A stretch of DNA of 36,539 nt from a bacterium (GTDB lineage Bacteria; Hydrothermota; UBA3073; JACQXS01; JAGMCI01). Under the pieces are notes generated by a model, which worked only from the letters and a program-made list of their open reading frames with translations, had not been told where the DNA came from and did no database searches. Each line of letters opens with the position of its first letter. The stretch's first letter is position 1. This document shows, piece after piece, positions 6,376-14,577 of the stretch. The stretch lies in the NCBI GenBank assembly GCA_030018315.1, contig JASEGA010000020.1:1-36539 (forward strand), read 5' to 3'. The position numbers and the translations under genes were made by a program.

Positions 6376-7215
6376 ATGATAATCTCGGTGGCAAGTGGTA
6401 AAGGTGGGACAGGGAAGACAACAGTTGCCACCAATCTGGTTCTTTCATTAGAAGACAATGTTCAGTTCTTAGATTGCGATGTTGAGGAACCTAATGCTCA
6501 TATATTTTTGAAGCCTGAATTTAAAAGAACTTATCCTGTATCTATTCCTACACCTGAAGTTGATGAGCAAAAGTGTAATCATTGTGGTAAGTGTTCAGAA
6601 ATATGTCAGTATAATGCGATTGCTGTTCTAAAGGATAAAGTTCTCATATTTCCTGAACTTTGCAATGGGTGTGGTGGATGCAGTCTTCTTTGTCCGGAAG
6701 GTGCTATTACTGAGACGAAAAGAGAAATAGGAGTTATTGAAGAAGGGAACAGCGGCACTATAAACTTCACTCACGGAAACCTCAACATTGGAGAAGCGAG
6801 GGCTACACCTGTAATAAGGGAACTTAAATCCCATATAGATTCAAATAAGCTCACTATAATGGATGTCCCACCCGGGACAAGCTGTCCTGTAATAGAAGCT
6901 GTAAAAGGAAGCGATTTCTGTATTTTGGTAACTGAGCCGACACCTTTTGGGCTAAATGACTTAATTCTGGCAGTTGAAGTCCTGAGAAAACTTGCTATTC
7001 CTTTTGGTGTAATAATAAATCGTGCTGATATTGGAGACAAAAAAGTAGATAGATACTGCAGGAGAGAAAGAATCCCTATCTTGATGCATATTCCCTTCTC
7101 CAGAGAAATTGCGATAGCGTACTCTAATGGTATTCCCTTTATCAATTGGAAGAAAGATTGGAACCCAAAATTCCAAGCCCTATATCTTAGGATTCAAAAG
7201 TTATCGCAGGTATGA
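6376..7215 (+). CDS. MinD/Mrp-superfamily ATPase with inserted ferredoxin domain (first)
   Basis: The 279-residue protein begins with a deviant Walker A loop SGKGGTGKTT (residues 7-16). Two 4Fe-4S motifs follow: Cys67/70/73/77 and Cys96/99/102/106. The switch motif is MDVPPGTSCP and the NKxD-like base-binding site is NRADIGD. This architecture (COG1149) occurs next to NifX-like genes in many anaerobes and is thought to handle Fe-S clusters in an ATP-dependent way; the exact substrate is unknown. It overlaps trmO by 4 nt and has a second copy at 7643, so the two may pair as a heterodimer. Confidence 0.92.
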   Translation: MIISVASGKGGTGKTTVATNLVLSLEDNVQFLDCDVEEPNAHIFLKPEFKRTYPVSIPTPEVDEQKCNHCGKCSEICQYNAIAVLKDKVLIFPELCNGCGGCSLLCPEGAITETKREIGVIEEGNSGTINFTHGNLNIGEARATPVIRELKSHIDSNKLTIMDVPPGTSCPVIEAVKGSDFCILVTEPTPFGLNDLILAVEVLRKLAIPFGVIINRADIGDKKVDRYCRRERIPILMHIPFSREIAIAYSNGIPFINWKKDWNPKFQALYLRIQKLSQV

Positions 7216-7646
7216 AAGTTAGACCTATAGGGATAATTCATACACCATTTAAACATAAAAAAGATACACCTATCCAACCGTTAAAGTCAAAAGCAATTGG
7301 TCAGATTGAACTGTTTAGAGAATATGAGCAAGGTTTAGATAATATAGACAGCTTTTCTCATTTAATTCTGATATATAAATTTCACAAATCAAGAGGCTAT
7401 CAGTTAAAGGTAAAGCCATTTTTAGATTCCAAACTTAGAGGGATATTTGCAACAAGAGCTCCGAGAAGACCGAATCAGATAGGACTGACTGTGGTCAAAT
7501 TATTAAGGCGAAAAGAGAATATTTTATTTGTTAAAGGGGTAGATATAATTGATGGCGCACCTTTATTGGATGTAAAACCGTATGTGCCTGATTTCGGGCC
7601 AAAAGAGAAAATTAAAACTGGCTGGCTTGAAGGGAAGATAAAATGA
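7212..7646 (+). CDS. trmO: TrmO/TsaA-family tRNA (t6A37) N6-methyltransferase
   Basis: The 144-residue product has the TsaA/YaeB pattern: RPIGIIHTPFKHKKDTPIQP, the middle LILIYKFHKS, and the signature FATRAPRRPNQIGLTVVKLL and GAPLLDVKPYVPDF. The E. coli relative methylates threonylcarbamoyl-adenosine 37 of some tRNAs using SAM. It is short, lacking the C-terminal extension of E. coli TrmO. It is wedged between the two MinD-like ATPases with 4-nt overlaps on both sides; the same arrangement in anaerobes has raised the possibility of a different methylation target. Confidence 0.87.
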   Translation: MKVRPIGIIHTPFKHKKDTPIQPLKSKAIGQIELFREYEQGLDNIDSFSHLILIYKFHKSRGYQLKVKPFLDSKLRGIFATRAPRRPNQIGLTVVKLLRRKENILFVKGVDIIDGAPLLDVKPYVPDFGPKEKIKTGWLEGKIK

Positions 7647-8569
7647 AGCAAATAGTTGTTATAAGCGGTAAAGGGGGAACTGGAAAAACTGTTATAGCAG
7701 GAAGTTTTGCTTCATTAGCTAAAAATAAAGTGATGGCAGATTGTGATGTAGATGCAGCAGATTTACATCTTTTACTCTATCCTGTTATTAAAGAGACGCA
7801 TGAATTTAGAGGTGGTAAGAAGGCAGTAATAGATAAGGAGAAGTGCACTGGGTGTAAGAAATGTATGGAAGTGTGTAGATATGGGGCAATACGAGAGGTT
7901 AGAATGGGGAAACGAGAAGCAAGAGGTGGGTATCCTCAATTCTCAATTCCCGATTCTCAATTCTATATTGATGCAATTTCATGCGAAGGATGTGGAGTCT
8001 GTGCACATATTTGTCCTGAACAGGCAATCCAAATGAAGGAAAGTACAACTGGGAAATGGTATATTTCAGATACTAAGTATGGACCGTTAGTTCATGCAAA
8101 ATTGGGAATTGCAGAGGAGAATTCAGGTAAATTGGTAACTATAGTGAAACAAAATGCAAAGACTGTTGCCGAAAAAGATGGTATGGATTACATCATAATA
8201 GACGGTCCGCCCGGCATTGGTTGTCCCGTAATTGCATCTATTGGGGGCGCGGACATTGCGTTAGTAGTTACCGAACCGACTCTTTCAGGTATTCATGATA
8301 TGAAGAGAATTATTGGAGTAGCAAACCATTTTGGTATCAAATCAGTAGTTTGCATAAATAAGTATGATTTGAATATGCGGAATACGCTATCTATTGAAAA
8401 CTATTGCCAAAACTCTAATATGAAAGTAATAGGGAGAATACCTTATGATGAAACTGTCGTAAAGGCACTTGTAAAAGGAATTCCAGTGGTAGAATACTCT
8501 AATTCTGTATCAGCAGGAGAAATAAAAATTTTGTGGGAGAAAATTCAGGCAGAATTGAAAGATAGGTGA
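7643..8569 (+). CDS. MinD/Mrp-superfamily ATPase with inserted ferredoxin domain (second)
   Basis: A paralogue of the gene at 6376: Walker A SGKGGTGKTV (residues 8-17), cluster ligands Cys68/71/74/78 and Cys114/117/120/124, switch IDGPPGIGCP and a late NKYDLN. Compared with its paralogue it has about 20 extra residues (86-108) between the two clusters. These are encoded by a direct-repeat tract of TCAATTC units (about 7935-7963), so the linker probably arose from an inserted repeat. It likely works with the first ATPase and the NifX-like proteins in cluster transfer. Confidence 0.92.
   Translation: MKQIVVISGKGGTGKTVIAGSFASLAKNKVMADCDVDAADLHLLLYPVIKETHEFRGGKKAVIDKEKCTGCKKCMEVCRYGAIREVRMGKREARGGYPQFSIPDSQFYIDAISCEGCGVCAHICPEQAIQMKESTTGKWYISDTKYGPLVHAKLGIAEENSGKLVTIVKQNAKTVAEKDGMDYIIIDGPPGIGCPVIASIGGADIALVVTEPTLSGIHDMKRIIGVANHFGIKSVVCINKYDLNMRNTLSIENYCQNSNMKVIGRIPYDETVVKALVKGIPVVEYSNSVSAGEIKILWEKIQAELKDR
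7899..7965 (+). repeat. Repeat-derived insertion inside the second MinD-like ATPase gene
   Basis: This stretch has no counterpart in the paralogous gene and contains three close copies of TCTCAATTC/CTCAATTC. It keeps the reading frame, adding a linker between the two 4Fe-4S motifs. Confidence 0.5.
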
Positions 8570-8811
8570 TGGGTACTTTTAAACCAAAGATTTATAGGTA
8601 TAAGACTGGGACAAAGTGGACTGAAAAGCACAAGGGTATACTATCATCCGAAGACAAGCAGGATATAGAGATTGCCTGTCCACCTGAATTTGGTGGTCAT
8701 TATGGGTGTTGGACACCGGAACATCTCTTTGTATCATCAATTGAGATTTGCATAATGACATTGAATTTTAAGATAAACTTACAACCAACAATAAAAAGGG
8801 AGGATGAATAA
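8569..8811 (+). pseudogene. Truncated OsmC-like protein
   Basis: The ~80-residue frame matches the N-terminal half of OsmC-like thiol peroxidases: IACPPEFGGHYGCWTPEHLFVSSIEICIMT, with the first redox Cys region intact. Full-length members have ~140 residues and a second Cys in the C-terminal half; here the frame runs into an unrelated tail and ends at the start of the next gene. ATG 8569 overlaps the stop of the ATPase gene, and the TAA shares a base with the next ATG. A 3' deletion is the simplest reading; it is probably inactive as a peroxidase, though a small derived protein is possible. Confidence 0.7.
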
Positions 8812-9170
8812 TGAAAGTAGCTGTTTCTACAGAGGGAACACAAGTTGCTCCCCATTTTGGGAGGTGTCCAGAATATACTATTGTTGAAATAGAGGAGGGC
8901 AAGGTGGTGAAAAAGGAAACGATACAAAACCCAGCACATCAGCCAGGGTTTCTACCTGGTTATCTGGCAAGTATGGGAGTGAATTGTATTATTACAGGTG
9001 GGATGGGACATCGTGCTCAAGGTCTCTTTGCTCAATACAATATTGAGACCATTATAGGAGTGACCGGCTCTATAGACCAAGTTATAGATAATTATTTGAA
9101 AGGCGGACTTGTTGGTGGCAAGAGTTTGTGTGACCGTGGTCAGCCGGGTCATAAAGAGTGTAAGCATTAA
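8811..9170 (+). CDS. NifX/NifB-like metallocofactor-binding protein
   Basis: A 119-residue single-domain protein: MKVAVSTEGTQVAPHFGRCPEYTI, then GVNCIITGGMGHRAQGLF and IIGVTGSIDQVIDNYLKGGL, the standard pattern of the dinitrogenase iron-molybdenum cofactor family outside nitrogenase clusters. The His/Cys at HFGRC and the C-terminal CDRGQPGHKECKH are candidate metal ligands. GGGAGG precedes the ATG. It lies between the MinD-like ATPase and the Mrp gene, fitting a carrier that receives clusters from those ATPases. Confidence 0.9.
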   Translation: MKVAVSTEGTQVAPHFGRCPEYTIVEIEEGKVVKKETIQNPAHQPGFLPGYLASMGVNCIITGGMGHRAQGLFAQYNIETIIGVTGSIDQVIDNYLKGGLVGGKSLCDRGQPGHKECKH

Positions 9171-9185
9171 GACAAGGAGTATTAT

Positions 9186-10028
9186 ATGCAAAAAGAGACT
9201 ACATTTGAAGAAAGACAGAGGCAGCAGGCTGAATTAAACCGTAAGGTTAAAGAGAGCTTGGCAAAGATAAAGTATAAAATCTTGGTACTCTCTAATAAGG
9301 GAGGCGTGGGTAAGAGTTTCGTAGCAGTGAGCCTTGCTGTTTCTATAAGTAGAGATAAAAAAGTAGGTATTCTGGATGCAGATATTCATGGTCCATCAAT
9401 AGCAAAGATGCTTGGCTTTGAGGGTAAGAAAGTGATGGTATCTCCTCATGGAATGGTCCCTATACTGGTAAGCCCGAATTTATGGGCGTTTTCAATGGCT
9501 TCATTGATAAGTAGTGTTGATATGCCAGTTATCTGGAGAGGCCCTTTGAAAATGGGAGCATTGAAGCAATTTCTTGGTGAAGTGGCTTGAGGTGAACTGG
9601 ATTATTTAGTTGTAGATTCGCCACCCGGGACAGGGGATGAGCCTCTCTCAATTTGTCAGCTTATTCCTGATATGACTGGAGCGATTATTGTTACAACCCC
9701 ACAAGAGGTTGCACTTTCAGACTCAAGGAAATGTGTCCAATTTCTGGTCCAACTTAGAATACCCATTTTTGGCATTATAGAAAATATGAGCGGGTTTACT
9801 TGCCCACATTGTGGCAAAAGTGTAGATATTTTCAAAACAGGAGGCGGTGAAAAAGCCGCCAGAGAACTTGGTATTCCTTTTTTAGGGAGCATCCCTCTTG
9901 ACCCCAATATTGTTGAGGCTGGAGATAGTGGAATTCCATTTATTGAAAAAGCCAGTGATTCTCGCACAGTTTTGAAATTTAATGAAATTGTAGACAAAAT
10001 ACGCAAGAAGGTGGAAACCAAAAGTTAA
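9186..10028 (+). pseudogene. Mrp/NBP35-type Fe-S carrier ATPase interrupted by an in-frame TGA
   Basis: Translation from ATG 9186 (AAGGAG upstream) gives a normal Mrp start: Walker A SNKGGVGKS at ~38-46, ILDADIHGPSIAKMLG and PVIWRGPLKM. At 9588-9590 a TGA interrupts, and the same frame continues with [20 protein letters not shown], then [31 protein letters not shown] (the CxxC cluster-binding pair) and a normal end. Relatives usually have Trp at the TGA position (..WGELDYLV..), so a single G-to-A change (TGG to TGA) explains it. Everything else is conserved, so the lesion is recent, a sequence error, or readthrough is used. TGA is a normal stop elsewhere in the window. Confidence 0.85.
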
Positions 10029-10060
10029 AGAGGTAGTCTATGTCTAAAAAAGGAGAAGTT

Positions 10061-10639
10061 ATGAATTGTGCTTATTGTGAAGATAAAGTATGCTATCAGG
10101 GTAAAGATTGCACAGAGATTCGGGATGAGACAATTAAGCAATATAATATGAGTGAGGAAGATTTAGAAATGGCGAAGGTCGCGTCTTCTATTGAGGCTAA
10201 ATATTATATGAAACTTACGCGAATTGAAGAATTTATAATGTTTTGTAAAGAAATGAAATATAGCCATGTGGGGATTGCTTTTTGTATTGGATTATCAGAA
10301 GAAGCAAAAATACTTCAGCAAATTCTGGAGCAGAAAGGGATCAAGGTCTCTTCTGTTTGTTGTAAAGTTTGTGGGATTCCAAAAAGTAAATTTAATCTGG
10401 AGAAAATTGATGAAACTAAACCTGAGGTAATGTGTAGTCCTTTAGGACAGGCAAAAATTCTGAACCAAGCTAAAGTAAACTTAAATATTATTTTTGGCTT
10501 GTGTATAGGACACGATATTCTGTTTTCTAAACACTCTGACGCACCTGTTACTACATTAGTAGTTAAGGATAGAGTGCTTGCTCATAATCCCATAGGAGCG
10601 ATCTATTCCGGGTATTATCGTAGGAATAAATTAATTTAA
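10061..10639 (+). CDS. DUF1847 metal-binding protein
   Basis: About 192 residues matching DUF1847: an N-terminal CAYCEDKVCYQGKDC, then HVGIAFCIGLSEEA, SVCCKVCGIPK, PEVMCSPLGQA and GLCIGHDILFSKHSDAPVTTLVVKDR. The many conserved Cys suggest bound Fe-S or zinc; the function is unknown. AAGGAG 5 nt before ATG 10061 supports that start; ATG 10040 is in frame with its own weaker site. It sits between the Mrp gene and feoB, consistent with the metal theme of the cluster. Confidence 0.85.
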   Translation: MNCAYCEDKVCYQGKDCTEIRDETIKQYNMSEEDLEMAKVASSIEAKYYMKLTRIEEFIMFCKEMKYSHVGIAFCIGLSEEAKILQQILEQKGIKVSSVCCKVCGIPKSKFNLEKIDETKPEVMCSPLGQAKILNQAKVNLNIIFGLCIGHDILFSKHSDAPVTTLVVKDRVLAHNPIGAIYSGYYRRNKLI

Positions 10640-10658
10640 TATTCCACAGGAGGATTAA

Positions 10659-12365
10659 TTGAAAAAAATTTTACTTATAGGTAACCCAAATGTTGGTAAA
10701 AGTGTTATCTTCAACCGCTTAACTGGTGTAGATGTTATTGTCTCTAACTACCCCGGTACTACTGTTGAGTTTACAAAAGGAAATATGAGAATTGGCGAAG
10801 ATAAAGTAGAAGTCGTTGATGTCCCAGGAACCTACACTCTTGAAGCAACAACAAAGGCAGAAGAGGTGGCAGTTGAGATGCTTGAAAAAGGAGATTTAGT
10901 CATCAATGTTGTGGATGCTACAAATTTAGAAAGGAGTCTTAATCTCACACTACAGTTACTCAAACAACAGGTTCCTATAATTGTTGCTCTCAACTTCTGG
11001 GATGAAGCCAAGCATACAGGTATAACAATTGATGTGGATAGATTAGAGGAGATTCTTGGAATCCCATGTATCCCTACTTGTGCTGTGACAGGTGAAGGGA
11101 TTAAAAGATTAGTGGATAAAATTGAAGAGGCAAATATCTCTACTTATGATTACATAGAGGAAGAAAGGTGGCATGAGATTGGAAATATAATAGCTAAAGT
11201 AGAAAAGGTAGCCCACCGTCACCATACATTTCTTGAAAAACTTGGTGATGCATCAATAACACCATTTACTGGAGTCCCAATAGCTCTCGTAATTCTATTT
11301 GCTACCTTTAAGCTTATAAGACTTATTGGCGAGAGTCTTATAGGATATATATTTGAACCAATCTTTGAAAAATTATGGGCTCCTTTGATGCTGAAACTGT
11401 CAGGACTATTGGGAAGTCACGGATTTATTCATGATATTCTTATTGGAAGATTAGTTGAAGGAGAGATAGATTTTGTTAAGTCACAGGGTCTATTGACTAC
11501 AGGTCTATTTGTTCCTTTTGCTATGGTTTTACCTTATGTGTTTGCATTCTACTTAATACTATCATTTTGGGAAGACTTAGGTTATCTACCAAGATTAGCT
11601 GTTTTAGCGGATACCTTAATGCATAGGCTTGGTATACACGGTCTTGCAATAATTCCTATGATGCTTGGATTAGGCTGTAATGTGCCTGCTGCTCTATCAA
11701 CCCGAATTATGGAAACAAGGAGGGAGAGATTCATTGCAGCCACCTTAATGGCTATAGCTGTTCCCTGTATGGCACAGATTGCTATGATTGTGGGACTTGT
11801 AGGTAGGTATGGGGTGAAGGGATTAGGAACAATCTTTGGTACCTTATTTATTGTATGGATTTTGCTTGGGCTTTTACTTAATAAATTCTTGAGAGGTGAG
11901 TCACCAGAGATATTTGTAGAAATACCGCCATACAGAATTCCTTACCTAAAAGGACTTTTTAAAAAGGTATGGATAAAAATAAAATGGTTCATTAAAGAGG
12001 CAGTCCCATGGGTTCTTGTTGGTGTATTCATTGTAAACATACTTTATGTACTCCATATAATTGATTTCATAGCAAGATTCACCAGCCCAGTAATTACACG
12101 AATCTTTGGCCTTCCAGCTGAAGCAGTAGTGGCACTCTTAATTGGGTTCTTACGTAAAGATGTAGCAGTTGGAATGCTTGCTCCACTTGGGTTAACTCTT
12201 AAGCAACTCATAATAGCTTCTGTTGTGCTTGCCATGTATTTCCCATGTGTTGCTACCTTCACAACTCTCGCAAAAGAATTGGGAGTCATGGATATGCTCA
12301 GATCAGCATGCATTATGATTGCTTCAGCCCTCATAGTGGGCGGAGTGCTTAATTTAATTTTATAA
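10659..12365 (+). CDS. feoB: FeoB ferrous iron transporter (GTPase-membrane fusion)
   Basis: TTG 10659 is fixed as the start by AGGAGG at 10648-10653. The 568 residues hold a G domain (GNPNVGKS at 8-15, NYPGTTVE, DVPGTYTL, NFWDEAKHTG, CAVTGEG) and a membrane half with both Gate motifs: LGLGCNVPAALSTRIMETRRER with VPCMAQIAM, and YFPCVATFTTLAKELG. It imports Fe2+ across the inner membrane. It is shorter than the ~770-residue E. coli protein, mainly in the intracellular helical region and C-terminus, like compact forms from anaerobes and archaea. Its partner feoA is 8.4 kb upstream with the Fe-S genes in between. Confidence 0.94.
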   Translation: MKKILLIGNPNVGKSVIFNRLTGVDVIVSNYPGTTVEFTKGNMRIGEDKVEVVDVPGTYTLEATTKAEEVAVEMLEKGDLVINVVDATNLERSLNLTLQLLKQQVPIIVALNFWDEAKHTGITIDVDRLEEILGIPCIPTCAVTGEGIKRLVDKIEEANISTYDYIEEERWHEIGNIIAKVEKVAHRHHTFLEKLGDASITPFTGVPIALVILFATFKLIRLIGESLIGYIFEPIFEKLWAPLMLKLSGLLGSHGFIHDILIGRLVEGEIDFVKSQGLLTTGLFVPFAMVLPYVFAFYLILSFWEDLGYLPRLAVLADTLMHRLGIHGLAIIPMMLGLGCNVPAALSTRIMETRRERFIAATLMAIAVPCMAQIAMIVGLVGRYGVKGLGTIFGTLFIVWILLGLLLNKFLRGESPEIFVEIPPYRIPYLKGLFKKVWIKIKWFIKEAVPWVLVGVFIVNILYVLHIIDFIARFTSPVITRIFGLPAEAVVALLIGFLRKDVAVGMLAPLGLTLKQLIIASVVLAMYFPCVATFTTLAKELGVMDMLRSACIMIASALIVGGVLNLIL

Positions 12366-12388
12366 AGACTGAGGGCACTAAAAAATAA

Positions 12389-12416
12389 TTGACTTCTGCT
12401 AAAATGATTATAGTAT
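12389..12416 (+). promoter_or_regulatory. Possible promoter of the ThyX-like gene
   Basis: TTGACT at 12389-12394 is followed after 16 bp by TAGTAT. The -10 match is only moderate. Confidence 0.35.
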
Positions 12417-12445
12417 ATAGTAGTTTTATTTTGTAATATTTACAT

Positions 12446-13993
12446 ATGGAAGTTATTTTAGCCGGTATTAATGTTCCTGTGAGGGTTCTTGAAAATTTAC
12501 CTGAAGAGGAAAAGAAGAAAGCAACACCAGAGATAATATCTGCTGCTTATGCCAGAATAAGCAGAAGCGATAAAGATGTTGATGAATTAGTTGATGAGTC
12601 CATAGAGGATGTTTCCGCTGCAAGAAAATCAAATGAATCAATTATTTATGGTATGGGACACCACTCTGTAGCTGACCATGTAATTTTTAATTTAAATATA
12701 AAAGGAGTATCAAGACTCCTTGTAGAATCAATAGAAAAAAGAAGATTAGCCGGCTATACTGAAAAATCTCAGCGCTATGTTACATTAGATGGTGATTATA
12801 TCGGACCGAAAGAGTTTAGTCAAAAAGATTTAGCAAAATTTGATAAACTTGTAAAATTGCAAAATGATTTCTATTTCAAGGCTAATTCTAAACTTTTTGA
12901 ATTCTTAAAGAAAAAGTTTTCTGATGAATTAGATAAATTAGAAGGCGAAGATAAAAAAGCCTTCTTGAAGAAATTGGAAGGTAGTGCAAAAGAAGATGCA
13001 AGATATAGTTTGTGCTTAGCAACTCAAACACAGCTTGGCTGTTCTTATACAGGCCAGACAGCGGAGCTGGCAATTAGAGAATTAAAATACGGTAGATTAA
13101 AAGAGGAAAGAGAGTTTGCTAAGTTATTGTATGATGCAATAGTAGAAAAAGCACCTTCTATAATTCAGCTCACTGACCCAGAACTATTTAAGCAGCACAA
13201 TCCGGGACAAGAATTAAAAGATGATAATTTTAAGTATACAGATAAAAGCTTAAGGGAGCTTGTTGAAGAAGCTTTTCAATTTAATTCTTCTCCACAGGAT
13301 TCTGCAAATATATCAAAAAGTAATTATGATTTTCTTTCAGAGGCCAATGTAACTCTTGTCAGCCATAATAACCCAGATAGACAAATTCTTGCTGCTTTAT
13401 TACATACATATTCAAATAAACCAATAGTTGATTGCTATACTTTAGCAGATATGCTGATTAATAAAGAACAGGCTAAAGATTTTGTTAAAAGTTCCCTAAA
13501 ACACATCAGCGAATTTGACAAAGTGCCACGTGCGTTTGAGACTGGTTTTATAATTTATGAAGTAATTACAAGTGCCAGCTGTTTTGCACAGCTTAAAAGG
13601 CATAGGATGAATACATTGTTAAGCCAAGACTATGACCCTGAACTCGGATATACAATTCCACCAAATATTGAGGAAATTGGATTAACACTTGAACTAAAGG
13701 ATGTTTGTGACAGCTCTACTAATTTGTATAATGATTTTAAGAAAGAATATGGAAAGGCAGCTGAATATTGTTTAACAAATGCACATAGGAGGAGAGTTAC
13801 TGTTGCAACAAACATAAGACAGTTATATCACATTTCAAGGATAAGAGAAGACGAGAGTGCACAGTGGGAGATAAGAGACAAAACAAGTAAGATGTCAAAA
13901 TTGGCAAGTAAGGTAGCCCCTACTACAACCATACTTCTTTGTGGTAAGCATGAATTTAAAAACATTTATGACCAGGTAATGCAGAGATTGTAA
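12446..13993 (+). CDS. Double-length ThyX-like protein
   Basis: The 515-residue protein looks like two ThyX-fold halves in tandem. The N-terminal half has MGHHSVADHVIFNLNIKGVSRLL, EKRRLAGYTEKSQRYV (~97-111) and a later LCLATQTQLGCSYTG. The C-terminal half has ETGFIIYEVITSASCFAQLKRHRMNTLLSQDY (RHR at ~385) and RRRVTVATNIRQLYHISRIRE. The ThyX signature RHR-x3-S-x-N-E-x-S-x-R-Y is incomplete in each half, so flavin-dependent thymidylate synthase activity is uncertain; elements may be split between halves. No thyA is in view. It starts a new transcription unit after feoB. Confidence 0.8.
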   Translation: MEVILAGINVPVRVLENLPEEEKKKATPEIISAAYARISRSDKDVDELVDESIEDVSAARKSNESIIYGMGHHSVADHVIFNLNIKGVSRLLVESIEKRRLAGYTEKSQRYVTLDGDYIGPKEFSQKDLAKFDKLVKLQNDFYFKANSKLFEFLKKKFSDELDKLEGEDKKAFLKKLEGSAKEDARYSLCLATQTQLGCSYTGQTAELAIRELKYGRLKEEREFAKLLYDAIVEKAPSIIQLTDPELFKQHNPGQELKDDNFKYTDKSLRELVEEAFQFNSSPQDSANISKSNYDFLSEANVTLVSHNNPDRQILAALLHTYSNKPIVDCYTLADMLINKEQAKDFVKSSLKHISEFDKVPRAFETGFIIYEVITSASCFAQLKRHRMNTLLSQDYDPELGYTIPPNIEEIGLTLELKDVCDSSTNLYNDFKKEYGKAAEYCLTNAHRRRVTVATNIRQLYHISRIREDESAQWEIRDKTSKMSKLASKVAPTTTILLCGKHEFKNIYDQVMQRL

Positions 13994-14048
13994 GGATGTG
14001 GATATTCCCCTAAACTCTGTGATAAAGTGAGAAGCCTCTGAAAAAGAG

Positions 14049-14077
14049 TTGACTTTTTATTTTAATAGAAGTATTAT
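14049..14077 (+). promoter_or_regulatory. Promoter of the small membrane protein gene
   Basis: TTGACT (14049-14054), a 17-bp spacer and TATTAT (14072-14077) precede the gene starting at 14125. Confidence 0.6.
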
Positions 14078-14124
14078 ATATAATAAAGAAGTAGTGAAGA
14101 GAAACATAGAAAGGAAGTGTAAAA

Positions 14125-14325
14125 ATGAGTTTTAGGACATGGGCAGATTCAAAAATAAAAAGGTGCAATTGGATTGATGTGCAGTTCATAAAACTAAGTG
14201 TTGTTAGTTGTATTTTAATGATAGCAAAACTTTGGAAGCCACTACTTAGTTTAGATTGGTATTGGTATGCTATAATTTCTGTGTTATCAGCAATAAAACC
14301 AGTACATAAAGCACTCAGGAAGTAA
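14125..14325 (+). CDS. Small membrane protein of unknown function
   Basis: The 66-residue product starts MSFRTWADSKIKRCNWIDVQ and has one or two hydrophobic segments (about 24-36 and 43-57) ending in a basic AIKPVHKALRK tail. AGGAAG-like Shine-Dalgarno and a good promoter lie upstream. I recognise no named family. Its size and aromatic-rich membrane stretch fit a single-pass or hairpin inner-membrane protein. Confidence 0.7.
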   Translation: MSFRTWADSKIKRCNWIDVQFIKLSVVSCILMIAKLWKPLLSLDWYWYAIISVLSAIKPVHKALRK

Positions 14326-14577
14326 GCGTCACTCAGCCAGCCTTGTGGGACTTCTTTTATTACTGGGGATGTTATACTTGTAACTTTTGCTCTATAAGCC
14401 CTTTTCTGGCTTTGCTATTTTAAATCTCTATACCAATTTGGTAATGTCAATGGATAGAAAATACGTCATGAACTTTTTATCACCAAAATAAGCATTATTC
14501 AAATATAGAAAATGAAATTTTGGTATTTAGAAGAGAAGCACAAAATGAACCCGTCATTATTTCCAGAATAAGAATAA
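14326..14577. other. Intergenic stretch with little signal
   Basis: About 250 nt without a credible gene. A weak hairpin (AAGCC and GGCTT around 14396-14414) could end the upstream transcript. No clear promoter or Shine-Dalgarno for the CPBP gene was found. Confidence 0.4.

Noticed and set aside
2651-9170. Nitrogenase gene cluster
   Set aside because: NifX-like domains are present but no nifH, D, K, E, N or full NifB was seen; these domains are common in non-nitrogen-fixing anaerobes.
9560-9640. Selenocysteine at the Mrp TGA
   Set aside because: The family has Trp, not Cys, at this position, and I saw no convincing SECIS-like hairpin directly downstream.
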